DNA of 64,000 bases from a bacterium (GTDB taxonomy: Bacteria > Elusimicrobiota > Elusimicrobia > UBA1565 > UBA9628), in assembly GCA_021822495.1 (NCBI GenBank), contig JAKAQO010000003.1:147227-211226 (forward strand). Direction: 5' to 3'. Positions within the stretch are counted from its first letter, which is position 1. Each line of letters starts with the position of its first letter. The position numbers were made by a program, and so were the translations under genes. The notes beneath the pieces were generated by a model. It was not told the DNA's origin, ran no database searches, and saw nothing but the letters and a program-made list of their open reading frames with translations. This document shows, piece by piece, positions 24,135 through 32,918 of the stretch.

Positions 24135-24322
24135 AAATTTTTATATTTCACTCTAAACCAATTCGCGTAAAAAAGCCCGGCAATAAAACCAATAATAGCC
24201 ATCACTCCCGTGCCGACCCACGCTTCTCCCCTATGGAATTGATAAGCCGCCCAAGCGCCGACAAAAACCATCAAGCTCAGGCTCACGGTGATAAAAAATA
24301 AATGGAATTTTTTAAGAGACAT
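24131..24322 (-). CDS. Small two-TM protein of the cox operon
   Basis: This 63-aa protein has two hydrophobic helices (LFFITVSLSLMVFVGAWAA and GVMAIIGFIAGLFYANWF). ATG 24322 shares a base with the coxIV stop (TAATG). Comparable short membrane proteins are common between oxidase subunits and heme-a genes and may be accessory or assembly subunits. Function unknown. Confidence 0.5.
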   Translation of the reverse strand: MSLKKFHLFFITVSLSLMVFVGAWAAYQFHRGEAWVGTGVMAIIGFIAGLFYANWFRVKYKNL

Positions 24323-24669
24323 TATTTCTCCGCCTGCATTGCGACTGGCGCGTGAGCGGAATGCCCTCCGACGCTCAGCACATCGAAAGAAGGCCCCGCG
24401 ATAAGAAAAAGAACGAAAAACACGGTGATCCCCAAGAGTCCGTAAATGATAATTCGCTCTCCTCTTAGGTGCATGAAAACGGCGGCAACCAGCGCGGATT
24501 TTAAAGTGGCGATAGCCAAGGCCACCGCAACCGCCATTTTAATGGGTAAATGCCAATAGGAGACCAAAACCGTCACGACAGTTAAGAAAAGAAGCGCCCC
24601 AAAAACCGTCATATAGGCCCGAACATTGGGCCCATGGGAAGAATGCTCGTTCAACGCGGTTGCGCTCAT
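24322..24669 (-). CDS. Cytochrome c oxidase subunit IV (prokaryotic type)
   Basis: ATG 24669 with GGAGG 5 nt upstream is the true start (the track start at 24738 lies in coxC DNA), giving 115 aa. Three TM helices match the COX4_pro pattern: YMTVFGALLFLTVVTVLVSY, KMAVAVALAIATLKSALVAAVFMHLRGE (the family signature K-x-x-LV...FMHL) and IIIYGLLGITVFFVLFLIAG. The C-terminus is His-rich. It is a structural subunit without redox centres. Confidence 0.85.
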   Translation of the reverse strand: MSATALNEHSSHGPNVRAYMTVFGALLFLTVVTVLVSYWHLPIKMAVAVALAIATLKSALVAAVFMHLRGERIIIYGLLGITVFFVLFLIAGPSFDVLSVGGHSAHAPVAMQAEK

Positions 24670-24680
24670 ATTGCCTCCAA

Positions 24681-25274
24681 CTATAGCAGGTATAGGGCCG
24701 GAAACAAAAAGATCCAAACGATATCGACGAAATGCCAATAAAGTCCGGCGCCTTCGACGCGACCCACGAAAAGCGGATGATCAAAATCTGTTCGTGAAAG
24801 ATAGAGCAACCCTGAGTTGACGATAATACCGCCAATAACGTGAAGACCGTGAAGCCCCGTTAGAGTAAAATAAACGGCGTGAAAAATAGAGGTGGACGGA
24901 AATTCGTTATGGCGGAAATGAGCGTCCCACTCAAAACCCTTGACTATTAAAAACACAAACGCCAGTAAAATCGTCAAGGAGATATATCTTTGAAAGCCCT
25001 TAAGGTCCCGGTCATGGGCTTTGGCATAAGCCATGACCATGGTGACGCTGGAAGTAATCAAGACAAAAGTGTTGAGCATCCCCAAAGGCACGTTCAAAAC
25101 ATCCCAGCCCCTAGGCCAGGAAGCGGCGCCAAGCCTTAAGACGATATAGGTCGTAAAAAGAGTCGAGAAAAGCATGATTTCGGAAGCCAAAAAAAGCCAG
25201 ATGCCTAATTTAGCGTTGGTGACTCCGGTTGATTCTCCGGGTTGGTGAACGAGCGTCGCTGTTGAAGAACTCAT
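24681..25274 (-). CDS. ctaE: Cytochrome c oxidase subunit III
   Basis: This 197-aa protein has five TM helices. KLGIWLFLASEIMLFSTLFTTYIVLR is the standard start; HAVYFTLTGLHGLHVIGG contains the conserved GLHxxHV motif, and EGAGLYWHFVDIVWIFLFP is the COX3 C-terminal signature. The short five-helix form matches bacterial aa3 oxidases. ATGA overlap with ctaD (25271-25274). Confidence 0.93.
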   Translation of the reverse strand: MSSSTATLVHQPGESTGVTNAKLGIWLFLASEIMLFSTLFTTYIVLRLGAASWPRGWDVLNVPLGMLNTFVLITSSVTMVMAYAKAHDRDLKGFQRYISLTILLAFVFLIVKGFEWDAHFRHNEFPSTSIFHAVYFTLTGLHGLHVIGGIIVNSGLLYLSRTDFDHPLFVGRVEGAGLYWHFVDIVWIFLFPALYLL

Positions 25275-26995
25275 GCTAGAATCTCCTCATTTTGGGGAAT
25301 CCAATCGGCCTTGTGTCCAACAGGAGAATATTCATAAGGTCCGTGATAGACGTGAATGGGCTTAGTGAAATTGCCATGCGGAGGCGGGGAAGGGCACGCC
25401 CAATCCAAGGTTGTCGCCTGCCACGGATTATCATCTGTTTTCTCGCCATGACGAATGCTATAGAAGAAATTATAGATAAAAGGAATCTGGGAAAGAAAGA
25501 GAAGCCCCGCAAAAACGGAACTGACAACGTGAAGGGGTTGAGTGGGAACGCTATGCAAGGCCGCCATGGGGTCGTAATAGCGGCGGTCTTGACCGGCCAG
25601 ACCCTGGATAAACATCGGGAAAAAGACGCCGTTCATGCAAATAAGAGAAGTCCAAAAATGCCATTTCCCCAAGGTGTCATTCATTTTCCGACCGAACCAT
25701 TTCGGGAACCAATAATAAACGCCGCCCATCAGGGCCAGAAGAGAACCGGGAACGACGATATAATGGAAGTGGCCGATAATATAATAAGTATCGTGCAAAT
25801 AAATATCGGTGACCGTTAACCCCAAGGGGAGACCCGTGAGCCCGCCAATTCCAAACATCGGAAGAAAGGCCAAGGCAAAGAGCATCGGAGTCGTAAAGCG
25901 AATGGAGCCCCCTCTTAAACTGAAAACAAAACTAGTCAGAATGGCGACCGAGGGAACCGAGATAATCATCGTCGTGACCAGGAAAAAGTCGCTTAACACC
26001 GCGCTCATGCCGCTGATGAACATATGATGGGCCCAAACAACGAAGGCCAAAATTCCAATTGAGATCATCGAACCCACGATGACGTTGTAGCCGTGAAGGG
26101 GTTTGCGCGTATTATTGGCAAGAATTTCGGAAACAATTCCCATAGCGGGAAGCAAAAGCACATAAACCTCAGGATGGGCCAAGAACCAAAAAAGATGCTG
26201 CCACAAAAGCGGCTGCCCGCCGCCGGAGGCGATATGGCGCATCCCCAAAATTACAAGACCTTGCGGCAAATAAAAACTGGTATGAGCAATACGGTCCATC
26301 AACTGCAAAACCGAAGCGGCTTCAAGAGGCGGGAAGGCCAATAAAAGAAGAAACGCCGTCACAATCTGCGCCCAAACGAAAATTGGAAGACGCGATAATT
26401 TCATTCCCATTGCGCGCATATTAAAAGAAGTGACCAAGAAGTTGACCGCTCCCAAAAGAGACGAGGTAATGAGCATCACCATCGCAAAAAGCCAAACCGT
26501 TTGTCCGGGATTGATAATAGCCAAGGGCGGATAGGAAGTCCAACCCGATTGCGCCGCGCCGCCCGGCATGATAAAAGAGGAAAGCATCAAAAGTCCGCCG
26601 AGAAGGAAAAACCAGTAGCTGGCAAGGTTCAGCCGCGGAAAAGCCATGTCTTCGGCGCCAATCTGAAGAGGGAGGACATAATTTCCAAACCCGCCGACGC
26701 CTAAAGGAACAATCCCTAAAAAAACCATAATGGTCCCGTGCATCGCGCCCAAGGCATTGTAGAAATCGGGAGTCATGACGCCGTTAGGCGCCAAGTTTGG
26801 AGAAAGAATGCGTCCCAAAAACGGAATCGGGCTTCCAGGAAAAGCCAATTGCCAGCGCATGACCAGCATCAACATGAAGCCGCACAAGAGAAAGAACAGA
26901 GCGGTAATTGTGTAAAGAAGGCCGATCACTTTGTGATCAGTCGAAAAGAAATAGCGGTAAAAAGGTTTTGATGAAGAATGAGAATCTTGACTCAT
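25271..26995 (-). CDS. ctaD: Cytochrome c oxidase subunit I
   Basis: This 574-aa heme-copper oxidase catalytic subunit has 12 TM helices. Visible motifs are MHGTIMVFLG (heme a His), AHPEVYVLLLPA (CuB His/Tyr crosslink and D-pathway Glu), WAHHMFISGM (two CuB His), HDTYYIIGHFHYIV (heme a3 and heme a His) and a K-pathway region. The Glu in HPEV indicates an A-family enzyme. It reduces O2 to water and pumps protons. TAATG overlap with ctaC. Confidence 0.95.
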   Translation of the reverse strand: MSQDSHSSSKPFYRYFFSTDHKVIGLLYTITALFFLLCGFMLMLVMRWQLAFPGSPIPFLGRILSPNLAPNGVMTPDFYNALGAMHGTIMVFLGIVPLGVGGFGNYVLPLQIGAEDMAFPRLNLASYWFFLLGGLLMLSSFIMPGGAAQSGWTSYPPLAIINPGQTVWLFAMVMLITSSLLGAVNFLVTSFNMRAMGMKLSRLPIFVWAQIVTAFLLLLAFPPLEAASVLQLMDRIAHTSFYLPQGLVILGMRHIASGGGQPLLWQHLFWFLAHPEVYVLLLPAMGIVSEILANNTRKPLHGYNVIVGSMISIGILAFVVWAHHMFISGMSAVLSDFFLVTTMIISVPSVAILTSFVFSLRGGSIRFTTPMLFALAFLPMFGIGGLTGLPLGLTVTDIYLHDTYYIIGHFHYIVVPGSLLALMGGVYYWFPKWFGRKMNDTLGKWHFWTSLICMNGVFFPMFIQGLAGQDRRYYDPMAALHSVPTQPLHVVSSVFAGLLFLSQIPFIYNFFYSIRHGEKTDDNPWQATTLDWACPSPPPHGNFTKPIHVYHGPYEYSPVGHKADWIPQNEEILA

Positions 26996-27768
26996 TAGAA
27001 GGCCTCGCTTGCGGAAACTGGTTGTGCGGCCTGGGGTTCATGACTCTTGAGCCACGCATCGTAGTCCGCGCGGCTTTGAACCACGACTTTACCCCGCATG
27101 AAACTGTGCGCCATTCCGCACAACTGGGCGCAAGAAATTTCAAAAGTTCCGATTTTAGTGGGCTTCACCCAAACAGGTATTTTCATACCCGGAACCGCGT
27201 CCTGTTTCAGCCGAAATTCTGGGATAAAAAGACTGTGAATGACGTCCATCGAAGTTAATTCAATGACGGTCGGCTCGTTGACCGGCAAATGAAGCTCGTT
27301 GGCAATTACGATATCGTCTTTGGCCGCCGGATCGTTATAGTCGAGACCGATGGGATTGGAAAAATGAACGTATTTAGATTCAGTCTTTCCAAATTTTCCA
27401 TCCGGGCCGGGGTAGTGAATATTCCAAGACCATTGCTGGGCCTCAATGGCGACTGTATTGACATTCCCAGAAGCGGGAGTGTCAATTTTAATTTTACTCC
27501 AAACCGGAATCGCGTAAACCGCAATCAAAACAATTTCAAAAACCATTACGATAAGATCGGGAATCAGGCTTTTGAAAACCCCATGGGTTTCATCGCGCTC
27601 AGCCGAAACTCCCGTTTTCTTTCGGTACTTAATAAGAAGGTAGGTAAAGAAAACGCCCCAGATGACGAAAATCAAAATCATCACGGCGTGAATCAAGTAA
27701 ATTCCGAAGTCGATACTTCCCGCGTAGCTCGACGCGGCCAACGGCAAACCCCATCCATATTGCTTCAT
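26995..27768 (-). CDS. ctaC: Cytochrome c oxidase subunit II (CuA)
   Basis: ATG 27768 is preferred to the track start: the TTG at 27804 belongs to a -35 box, and TTTAAT ends 6 nt before this ATG. The 257-aa product has two TM helices (~IDFGIYLIHAVMILIFVIWGVFF and ~DLIVMVFEIVLIAVYAI) and a cupredoxin domain. The CuA site is complete: His in DVIHSLF, and SCAQLCGMAHSFM (Cys-x3-Cys, His, Met). No cytochrome c is fused. It is the first gene of a nine-gene operon and is probably read from a leaderless message. Confidence 0.93.
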   Translation of the reverse strand: MKQYGWGLPLAASSYAGSIDFGIYLIHAVMILIFVIWGVFFTYLLIKYRKKTGVSAERDETHGVFKSLIPDLIVMVFEIVLIAVYAIPVWSKIKIDTPASGNVNTVAIEAQQWSWNIHYPGPDGKFGKTESKYVHFSNPIGLDYNDPAAKDDIVIANELHLPVNEPTVIELTSMDVIHSLFIPEFRLKQDAVPGMKIPVWVKPTKIGTFEISCAQLCGMAHSFMRGKVVVQSRADYDAWLKSHEPQAAQPVSASEAF

Positions 27769-27774
27769 GTCTTT

Positions 27775-27804
27775 ATTAAACCAAAACCCGCGCGGAGTAT
27801 GCAA
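27775..27804 (-). promoter_or_regulatory. Promoter of the cta operon, close to a leaderless start
   Basis: Minus strand: TTGCAT (27804-27799), 18 bp, TTTAAT (27780-27775), then 6 nt to ATG 27768. No Shine-Dalgarno sequence precedes that ATG. Confidence 0.45.
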
Positions 27805-27921
27805 ACTTTAAGACGACGGTCAAGGGATTAGGTCATACTCAAACAAGATAGGCCTTTTGCCGGAGCTTTTCTAGGCCTTTTGGCCCAGGCGACTTTTCAC
27901 CGTTCGCATTATCCTAATATC

Positions 27922-29151
27922 ATGAAAACACAAACACATCTTCCATCTAAAATTTGGGCGTTTTTCATCGTCACGTTTCTGGCTACGCCCCGCGTTTGGG
28001 CCCTGCCGGAAGCCTCTCAGACCCGAGACGCCACGGATGAAATCGCGCCGGTGACTATCCCGCTCATAATTCCGCAAGATTCATTGACTCTTCCAGACCC
28101 ATCCATTAATAACACCGAGCTCTTAGAAGATTCAATTTCCCCCTCTGAAAGGGAACTGTCCAGAACCTTGCCTGTCATTGAAACAAAGCAAAAATCCATC
28201 AAAACCGGCGCCAATCAAACGCTCCGGCAAACGAAAGATGGGAAAACTCCTTTTGGCCCAAGCCTTCCCGTTCAGACCGGACAAACCCTCAAAAAGTCCG
28301 AAAAAGAAGTCGCAAAGACCCTCGCGCCATTCGCCCATTCCTTAAAAGAGTCAAACGCCCTGGGGGCCCTTTCTCGTTTGATGGACGGCGCAAAAACCTT
28401 TCCGGTCGCGGATATCGGCGAAGGCGAAAGATTCGCCCGCGAGATTGAGGATGCTCCAAAGGAAATCAATAAACAAGGAGTCGCCGCTTCCATCACCGTT
28501 TTCGGCAGCGCGCGTCTTCTTCCTCAAACAAAAGCCCGAGACGCGCACAAAAAAGCGTTAGCCCTCGCGCGATTAAACCCTGACGACAAAAACGTCCAGG
28601 AAGCGCTAAAGCTCGCTCGTCAAAATTTACAGATGTCTAAATATTATGAGGAAGCCTACCGGTTCGGCCAAATCGTCGCCCAAAAAAGCGGTGGAAAAAT
28701 CGCGGTTGCCACCGGAGGCGGCCCCGGCATCATGGAGGCGGCCAACCGCGGAGCCTACGAGGCCGGCGGAATTTCCATCGGACACACCATACGCCTTCCC
28801 CATGAAGAGGCGTCCAACCCCTACATCAGCCACGGCCTTAATTTTCTCTACGATGATTTTGCCCCAAGAAAAATGAATCTCCGGCGCGGCGCGGTGGCCC
28901 TCGCGTTTTTCCCCGGCGGTTTTGGAACGATGGATGAACTTTTTGAAACCTTGACCTTGATCCAGACCGGCAAAATTCCGCGCGTTCCCATCGTTCTGGT
29001 GGGCAAGAAATATTGGAAACAGATTCTCAACTTCGAGAATTTTTCAAAAATGGGAGTCATCTCGCCCAAAGACCTTTCTCTTTTTAAAATTGTTGATACG
29101 GCGGACGAGGCCTGGGCCGCTTTGACCGCTGAAGAAAACGTTGCCCAATAA
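27922..29151 (+). CDS. LOG-family (TIGR00730) nucleotide phosphoribohydrolase-like protein with a signal peptide
   Basis: ATG 27922 gives 409 aa; the TTG at 27880 in the track is less likely. The N-terminus reads as a signal peptide (HLPSKIWAFFIVTFLATPRVWA^L), followed by ~150 low-complexity charged residues. The Rossmann-like LOG domain starts at ~190: ITVFGSAR, ATGGGPGIMEAANRGAYEAGG and the catalytic PGGFGTMDELFE with upstream RKMNLRR. LOG enzymes hydrolyse nucleoside monophosphates to base and ribose 5-phosphate, which suits the downstream phosphorylases. Export of such an enzyme is unusual. An insert (~205-235) splits the first strand region. Confidence 0.7.
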   Translation: MKTQTHLPSKIWAFFIVTFLATPRVWALPEASQTRDATDEIAPVTIPLIIPQDSLTLPDPSINNTELLEDSISPSERELSRTLPVIETKQKSIKTGANQTLRQTKDGKTPFGPSLPVQTGQTLKKSEKEVAKTLAPFAHSLKESNALGALSRLMDGAKTFPVADIGEGERFAREIEDAPKEINKQGVAASITVFGSARLLPQTKARDAHKKALALARLNPDDKNVQEALKLARQNLQMSKYYEEAYRFGQIVAQKSGGKIAVATGGGPGIMEAANRGAYEAGGISIGHTIRLPHEEASNPYISHGLNFLYDDFAPRKMNLRRGAVALAFFPGGFGTMDELFETLTLIQTGKIPRVPIVLVGKKYWKQILNFENFSKMGVISPKDLSLFKIVDTADEAWAALTAEENVAQ

Positions 29152-29219
29152 ATTTTCGCAAAACCTCTCTTCGGTAAACCGCCGCGCGCCTTATTGGATG
29201 TGCTAAAATTCAAGACTAG

Positions 29220-30047
29220 ATGAACACCCGAATTTATCTGGAGATGATCGAGGAGTCCTCCCGGTTTATCCGCAAACAAACAAGCCTCAAGCCGCAAATG
29301 GGAATCATCCTGGGAAGCGGGCTTTCCAAAGCGACGCCGGAATTATCCCAAAGACGTGAAATCTCCTATCAAGACATTCCGGGTTTCCCCAAGACCCATG
29401 TCGCCGGGCACCTGGGGAAATTGGTCTTTGGAGAATATCGTGGACGGCCGATTGTTCTCATGCAGGGACGTCTTCATTATTACGAGGGGCACGATTTATC
29501 CGAGGTCGCCTTCCCCCTTCGGGTTCTCAAAACCTTGGGCGTTGATTCTCTCATCATCACCGCCGCCGTGGGGGCGCTTCACACAAAATTAAAACCGGGG
29601 CAAATCGTAGTCATTAAAGACCATCTCAATCTCATGGGACAAAACCCTCTCCGCGGACTGATCAGTCCGGAATTTGGAACGATGTTCCCCGATTTAAGTA
29701 ATGCCTACGATCCGCAAATGACCAAGACCGCTTTGTCAATATGCCGCAAGCTTAAAATTCGCGCGCAAACAGGGGTCTATGTCGCGGTTTCAGGGCCTTC
29801 CTATGAAACCCCGGCTGAAATTCGCGCGTTTCGAAAACTCGGGGGAGACGTGGTGGGAATGTCGGTCGTTCCAGAAGTTATCGCCGCCGCTCAAATGAAG
29901 ATTAAAACCGCGGCTTTGACCTGGGTCTCAAACATGGGAAGCGGGCTTAAGGGCGCGCTTCTCAGCCATGAAGAAGTTTTGTCTCTGGGCGAAAAAGTTT
30001 CCGGATCCATCGGCAAAGTTTTAGGAGAGTTGATTGCGGTTCATTGA
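29220..30047 (+). CDS. punA: Purine nucleoside phosphorylase (PunA type)
   Basis: This 275-aa trimeric-type PNP shows MGIILGSGLSKA (phosphate-binding GSG), KTHVAGHLGKLV, MQGRLHYYEGHD (MxGRxHxYEG), DHLNLMGQNPLRG, SGPSYETPAEIRA and VGMSVVPEVIAA. The usual TNAAGG is ITAAVGAL. Phosphorolysis of purine nucleosides gives base and ribose 1-phosphate. It is the first of three salvage genes; the next gene starts inside its last codons. Confidence 0.9.
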   Translation: MNTRIYLEMIEESSRFIRKQTSLKPQMGIILGSGLSKATPELSQRREISYQDIPGFPKTHVAGHLGKLVFGEYRGRPIVLMQGRLHYYEGHDLSEVAFPLRVLKTLGVDSLIITAAVGALHTKLKPGQIVVIKDHLNLMGQNPLRGLISPEFGTMFPDLSNAYDPQMTKTALSICRKLKIRAQTGVYVAVSGPSYETPAEIRAFRKLGGDVVGMSVVPEVIAAAQMKIKTAALTWVSNMGSGLKGALLSHEEVLSLGEKVSGSIGKVLGELIAVH

Positions 30048-31401
30048 TCTCATCGAGAAAAAGAAATTAGGACAAGCCCACACCCCAGAAGAACTTCGCT
30101 TTATCGCCCAAGCCGCCGCTAAGGGTTCTGTTCCCGACTACCAGCTAAGCGCATGGCTCATGGCGGTGCGCTGGCAAAAAATGAAGGACGACGAAATCGC
30201 GGAAATGACCCGCGCGATGGCCCAATCCGGAGAAACTCTCAATTTAAAAAGTCTTAAGCGCGCCAAAATCGACAAACATTCAACCGGCGGAGTCGGAGAC
30301 GGGGTGTCCCTGGTTTTGGCGCCGCTTTTAGCCGAGGCGGGCCTTATCATTCCCATGATGTCGGGAAGAGGTCTTGGTCACACTGGCGGGACCTTGGACA
30401 AACTTGAATCTATTCCCGGCTTTCGCGTCCGGTTTTCAAAACCAGAAATAGAATCTCAAATAAAAAAAATCGGGGTCTGCCTCTTCGGGCAAAACCAAGA
30501 CATCGCTCCGGCTGACCGAAAACTTTATCAACTTCGAGACGCAACCTCGACAGTTGATTCTTTGCCCTTGATTGTCTCAAGCATTCTTTCCAAAAAAATG
30601 GCGGAAGATTTAGACGGCCTTGTTTTGGACATCAAGGTGGGTTCGGGCGCCATTTTCAAAACTGCCCAAGAAGCTGAGGCTCTGGCCCAGGCCCTCATTG
30701 AAACCAGCCACCGCCTTAAACTCAAAGCGGTCGCCGTTTTGACCGCGATGGATGAGCCCCTGGGCCGCGCGGTAGGAAACGCGCTCGAAGTCAAGCAAGC
30801 TATTGAAGTCCTTCACGGGGACTTTTCAGCTAAAGATTTTGTGGAATGCACTCTCTCTTTGGGAGCCTGGGCTCTTAAAATCGCCCAAAAGTCCCGAAGT
30901 CTTGACGAGAGCCGAAAAATTTTAGAAAAACTTCTTAAAAATGGAAAAGCTCTTAAGCGCATGGAAGAAATCATCCGCCTCCAAGGCGGAGACGCGCGCG
31001 TCATAAAAAATCCGTCCCTCCTTCCAAAATCCAAGAAAACATTTATTTTTAAGGCTCCTCAATCCGGCATCATTAATCACATAGACGCCCGCAAAACAGG
31101 CGAAGCCGCCATTTTACTAGGAGCCGGAAGAAGCCGGGCGGAAGACACGATTGACCCAGGCGCGGGAATTATTTTTTTCAAAAAAATGGGAGACGCGGTC
31201 AAACACGGGGAAGCTATTGCCGCATTTTATGCGCAAGACAATCAAAAGATCAAAGAAGCGCTCGCTCGATTTCAAGAAGGCTTTTTCATTTCTTCTAATA
31301 AAGCGAAAGAAAAGCCGCTGGTCATCAAAATATTAGTCCCTTCCTTCCGTAATCTTAAGATTGGGACAATACCATCTAAGAATTATGAGGAAGTGGTATA
31401 G
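30034..31401 (+). CDS. deoA: Pyrimidine-nucleoside / thymidine phosphorylase
   Basis: This 455-aa protein starts at TTG 30034, fixed by AGGAGA 7 nt upstream and by homology (RFIDLIEKKKLGQAHTPEE). It overlaps punA by 14 bp. Motifs: DKHSTGGVGDGVSLVLAPLLAEAGL (phosphate/nucleoside binding) and SGRGLGHTGGTLDKLESIPGF (family signature), plus a C-terminal PYNP_C hammerhead (~350-440: GIINHIDARKTGEAAILLGAGR). It cleaves pyrimidine nucleosides. Coupled translation with punA suggests joint nucleoside catabolism or salvage. Confidence 0.92.
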   Translation: MRFIDLIEKKKLGQAHTPEELRFIAQAAAKGSVPDYQLSAWLMAVRWQKMKDDEIAEMTRAMAQSGETLNLKSLKRAKIDKHSTGGVGDGVSLVLAPLLAEAGLIIPMMSGRGLGHTGGTLDKLESIPGFRVRFSKPEIESQIKKIGVCLFGQNQDIAPADRKLYQLRDATSTVDSLPLIVSSILSKKMAEDLDGLVLDIKVGSGAIFKTAQEAEALAQALIETSHRLKLKAVAVLTAMDEPLGRAVGNALEVKQAIEVLHGDFSAKDFVECTLSLGAWALKIAQKSRSLDESRKILEKLLKNGKALKRMEEIIRLQGGDARVIKNPSLLPKSKKTFIFKAPQSGIINHIDARKTGEAAILLGAGRSRAEDTIDPGAGIIFFKKMGDAVKHGEAIAAFYAQDNQKIKEALARFQEGFFISSNKAKEKPLVIKILVPSFRNLKIGTIPSKNYEEVV

Positions 31402-31411
31402 GAGCTTAGAA

Positions 31412-32038
31412 ATGCCCGCGAAAGTCAACGTCTCAAATCATCCCCTCGTTCAAGACAAACTCTCGACCCTGAGAGACAAAAGAACCCGCCCCGAGGATTT
31501 TCGCCGCATTTTGGGTGAAATCTCAGCCTTGATGGCTTACGATATTTTTAAGGGCCTGAGAACTCGAAGGTCGCTGGTCCAAACTCCGCTTAAGAGCGCG
31601 CCAGCGGAATATATTGATCAGGAAATTGCCCTTGTCGCCATTCTGCGCGCGGGACTTGGGATGGTTGAGGGCGTCAGCAAAATCGTTCCCAACGCCCAAA
31701 TCGGGCATATCGGGCTTTACCGAAACGAGGAATCTTTAAACCCCGTGCGCTATTACGTACGGCTTCCAAAACAAATCTCGGAATCCTTCGTTTTACTTTG
31801 CGATCCGATGCTGGCCACCGGCGGCTCGGCAACAGAGGCCATTCAGATTCTCAAGACCGACGGAGCGCGCCAAATTTATCTTCTCACTCTTTTGTCCTGC
31901 AAGGCGGGAATCAAGCGCGTTCAGGAAGCCCATCCCGATGTTCCTATTTATACCGCCGTTATCGATCCCATCCTCAACAAATCCGGATATATCGTGCCGG
32001 GCCTGGGAGACGCGGGAGACCGAATTTTCGGAACCTAG
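31412..32038 (+). CDS. upp: Uracil phosphoribosyltransferase
   Basis: ATG 31412 with AGGAG is the usual start; the track start is 17 codons early. The 208-aa protein shows NHPLVQDKLSTLRDK, the PRPP loop LLCDPMLATGGSATEAI and the uracil-binding C-terminus YIVPGLGDAGDRIFGT. It makes UMP from uracil and PRPP, completing the salvage path from the phosphorylase upstream. Confidence 0.95.
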   Translation: MPAKVNVSNHPLVQDKLSTLRDKRTRPEDFRRILGEISALMAYDIFKGLRTRRSLVQTPLKSAPAEYIDQEIALVAILRAGLGMVEGVSKIVPNAQIGHIGLYRNEESLNPVRYYVRLPKQISESFVLLCDPMLATGGSATEAIQILKTDGARQIYLLTLLSCKAGIKRVQEAHPDVPIYTAVIDPILNKSGYIVPGLGDAGDRIFGT

Positions 32039-32053
32039 AGGAAAAATATTGAC

Positions 32054-32764
32054 TTAAGAAGCGGAAGAAGCCAAGCGGCGCAATTCGTCTTCTTTTAGAA
32101 TCTTGATATTTTTCTCCGCGCGCTTAATGAGGCCTTTGAGCTCAAGTTCATGAAGGGTACGAACCGAGGTTTCTAAAGTGAGCCCCGCCAACTCCGCCAG
32201 ATCTTTTCTTTTAATGTTGATGAGAATCGGATAGGATTTCCCTTGAGGGCGGGCAGTTCTTAGAAGGGTATCGGCAATGCGGGCCTTGGCGGATTTAAAG
32301 GCGATGTCGCGGGCTTTGTTTTCTCCGCGGCGAACGTCCCGGGATAATTCTCTTAAAAGGGCGCGCGTCGCATCCGGAAACTGCGCCAAGAAGTCAAAAA
32401 AGTTTTTTGAGTCTATCATCGAAATGACGCTGGACTCTAACGTCTCGGCAGTGCCGGTATAGGGGCCGTCATCAGCCAGCAAAGTGATATGCCCCAACAA
32501 ATCTCCGGCCAACTCAATTCGAGCGATAAGCTGCTGTCCGCTTCGAGTGGATTTATAAACCTTGGCGCTTCCCTTACAGATGACATAAAGCCCCGGCGCG
32601 GGAGCTCCCTCATGGAAAACGACCTCGCCGGATTTAAACGGGGCGGCAACTCGCATTTCTCGCCAGGCCTTTTTGGCCTCGGCGTCCCCCAAGAAATTAT
32701 AAAAACAGGTTTTCTTGTGCGGACACCAATCGCAGTTCGGCGCTTCGCTCTTTAAAAATGCCAT
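32054..32764 (-). CDS. Crp/Fnr-family regulator with an FNR-like N-terminal cysteine cluster
   Basis: This 236-aa protein has CDWCPHKKTC at residues 11-20: the Cys-x2-Cys-x5-Cys spacing is that of the E. coli FNR [4Fe-4S] ligands. A cyclic-nucleotide-binding-like beta-roll follows (~35-125, FHEGAPAPGLYVICKGSAKVY), then a dimer helix and a Crp-type winged helix (IKRKDLAELAGLTLETSVRTLHELELKGLIKRA). A clear counterpart of FNR Cys122 is not seen; one Cys lies in YVICKGS. Oxygen sensing is possible, in line with the nearby oxidase and SUF genes, but is inferred. It converges on upp. Confidence 0.75.
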   Translation of the reverse strand: MAFLKSEAPNCDWCPHKKTCFYNFLGDAEAKKAWREMRVAAPFKSGEVVFHEGAPAPGLYVICKGSAKVYKSTRSGQQLIARIELAGDLLGHITLLADDGPYTGTAETLESSVISMIDSKNFFDFLAQFPDATRALLRELSRDVRRGENKARDIAFKSAKARIADTLLRTARPQGKSYPILINIKRKDLAELAGLTLETSVRTLHELELKGLIKRAEKNIKILKEDELRRLASSAS

Positions 32765-32786
32765 TCTACCTTGAATATACTATTTT

Positions 32787-32816
32787 TTGCCCCCCATTCG
32801 GGCGAAATAGTATAAT
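32787..32816 (+). promoter_or_regulatory. Promoter of tRNA-His
   Basis: TTGCCC (32787-32792), 18 bp, TATAAT (32811-32816), ending 10 nt before the tRNA 5' end. It diverges from the Crp/Fnr gene. Confidence 0.6.
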
Positions 32817-32826
32817 AAGCCATCTT

Positions 32827-32904
32827 GGTGGCTGTAGCTCAGTTGGTTAGAGCGCCTGGCTGTGAACCAGGAGGTCGGGGGTTCAAGTCCCCTCAGCCAC
32901 CCCA
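32827..32904 (+). tRNA. tRNA-His (GUG), CCA encoded
   Basis: G-1 is encoded, with acceptor GTGGCTG/CAGCCAC, D-arm GCTCAGTTGGTTAGAGC, anticodon loop CTGTGAA (GUG), T-arm GGGGGTTCAAGTCCCC, discriminator C and CCA. The extra G-1 facing C73 is diagnostic of tRNA-His. Confidence 0.97.
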
Positions 32905-32918
32905 GGTTTTTCTAGTTT

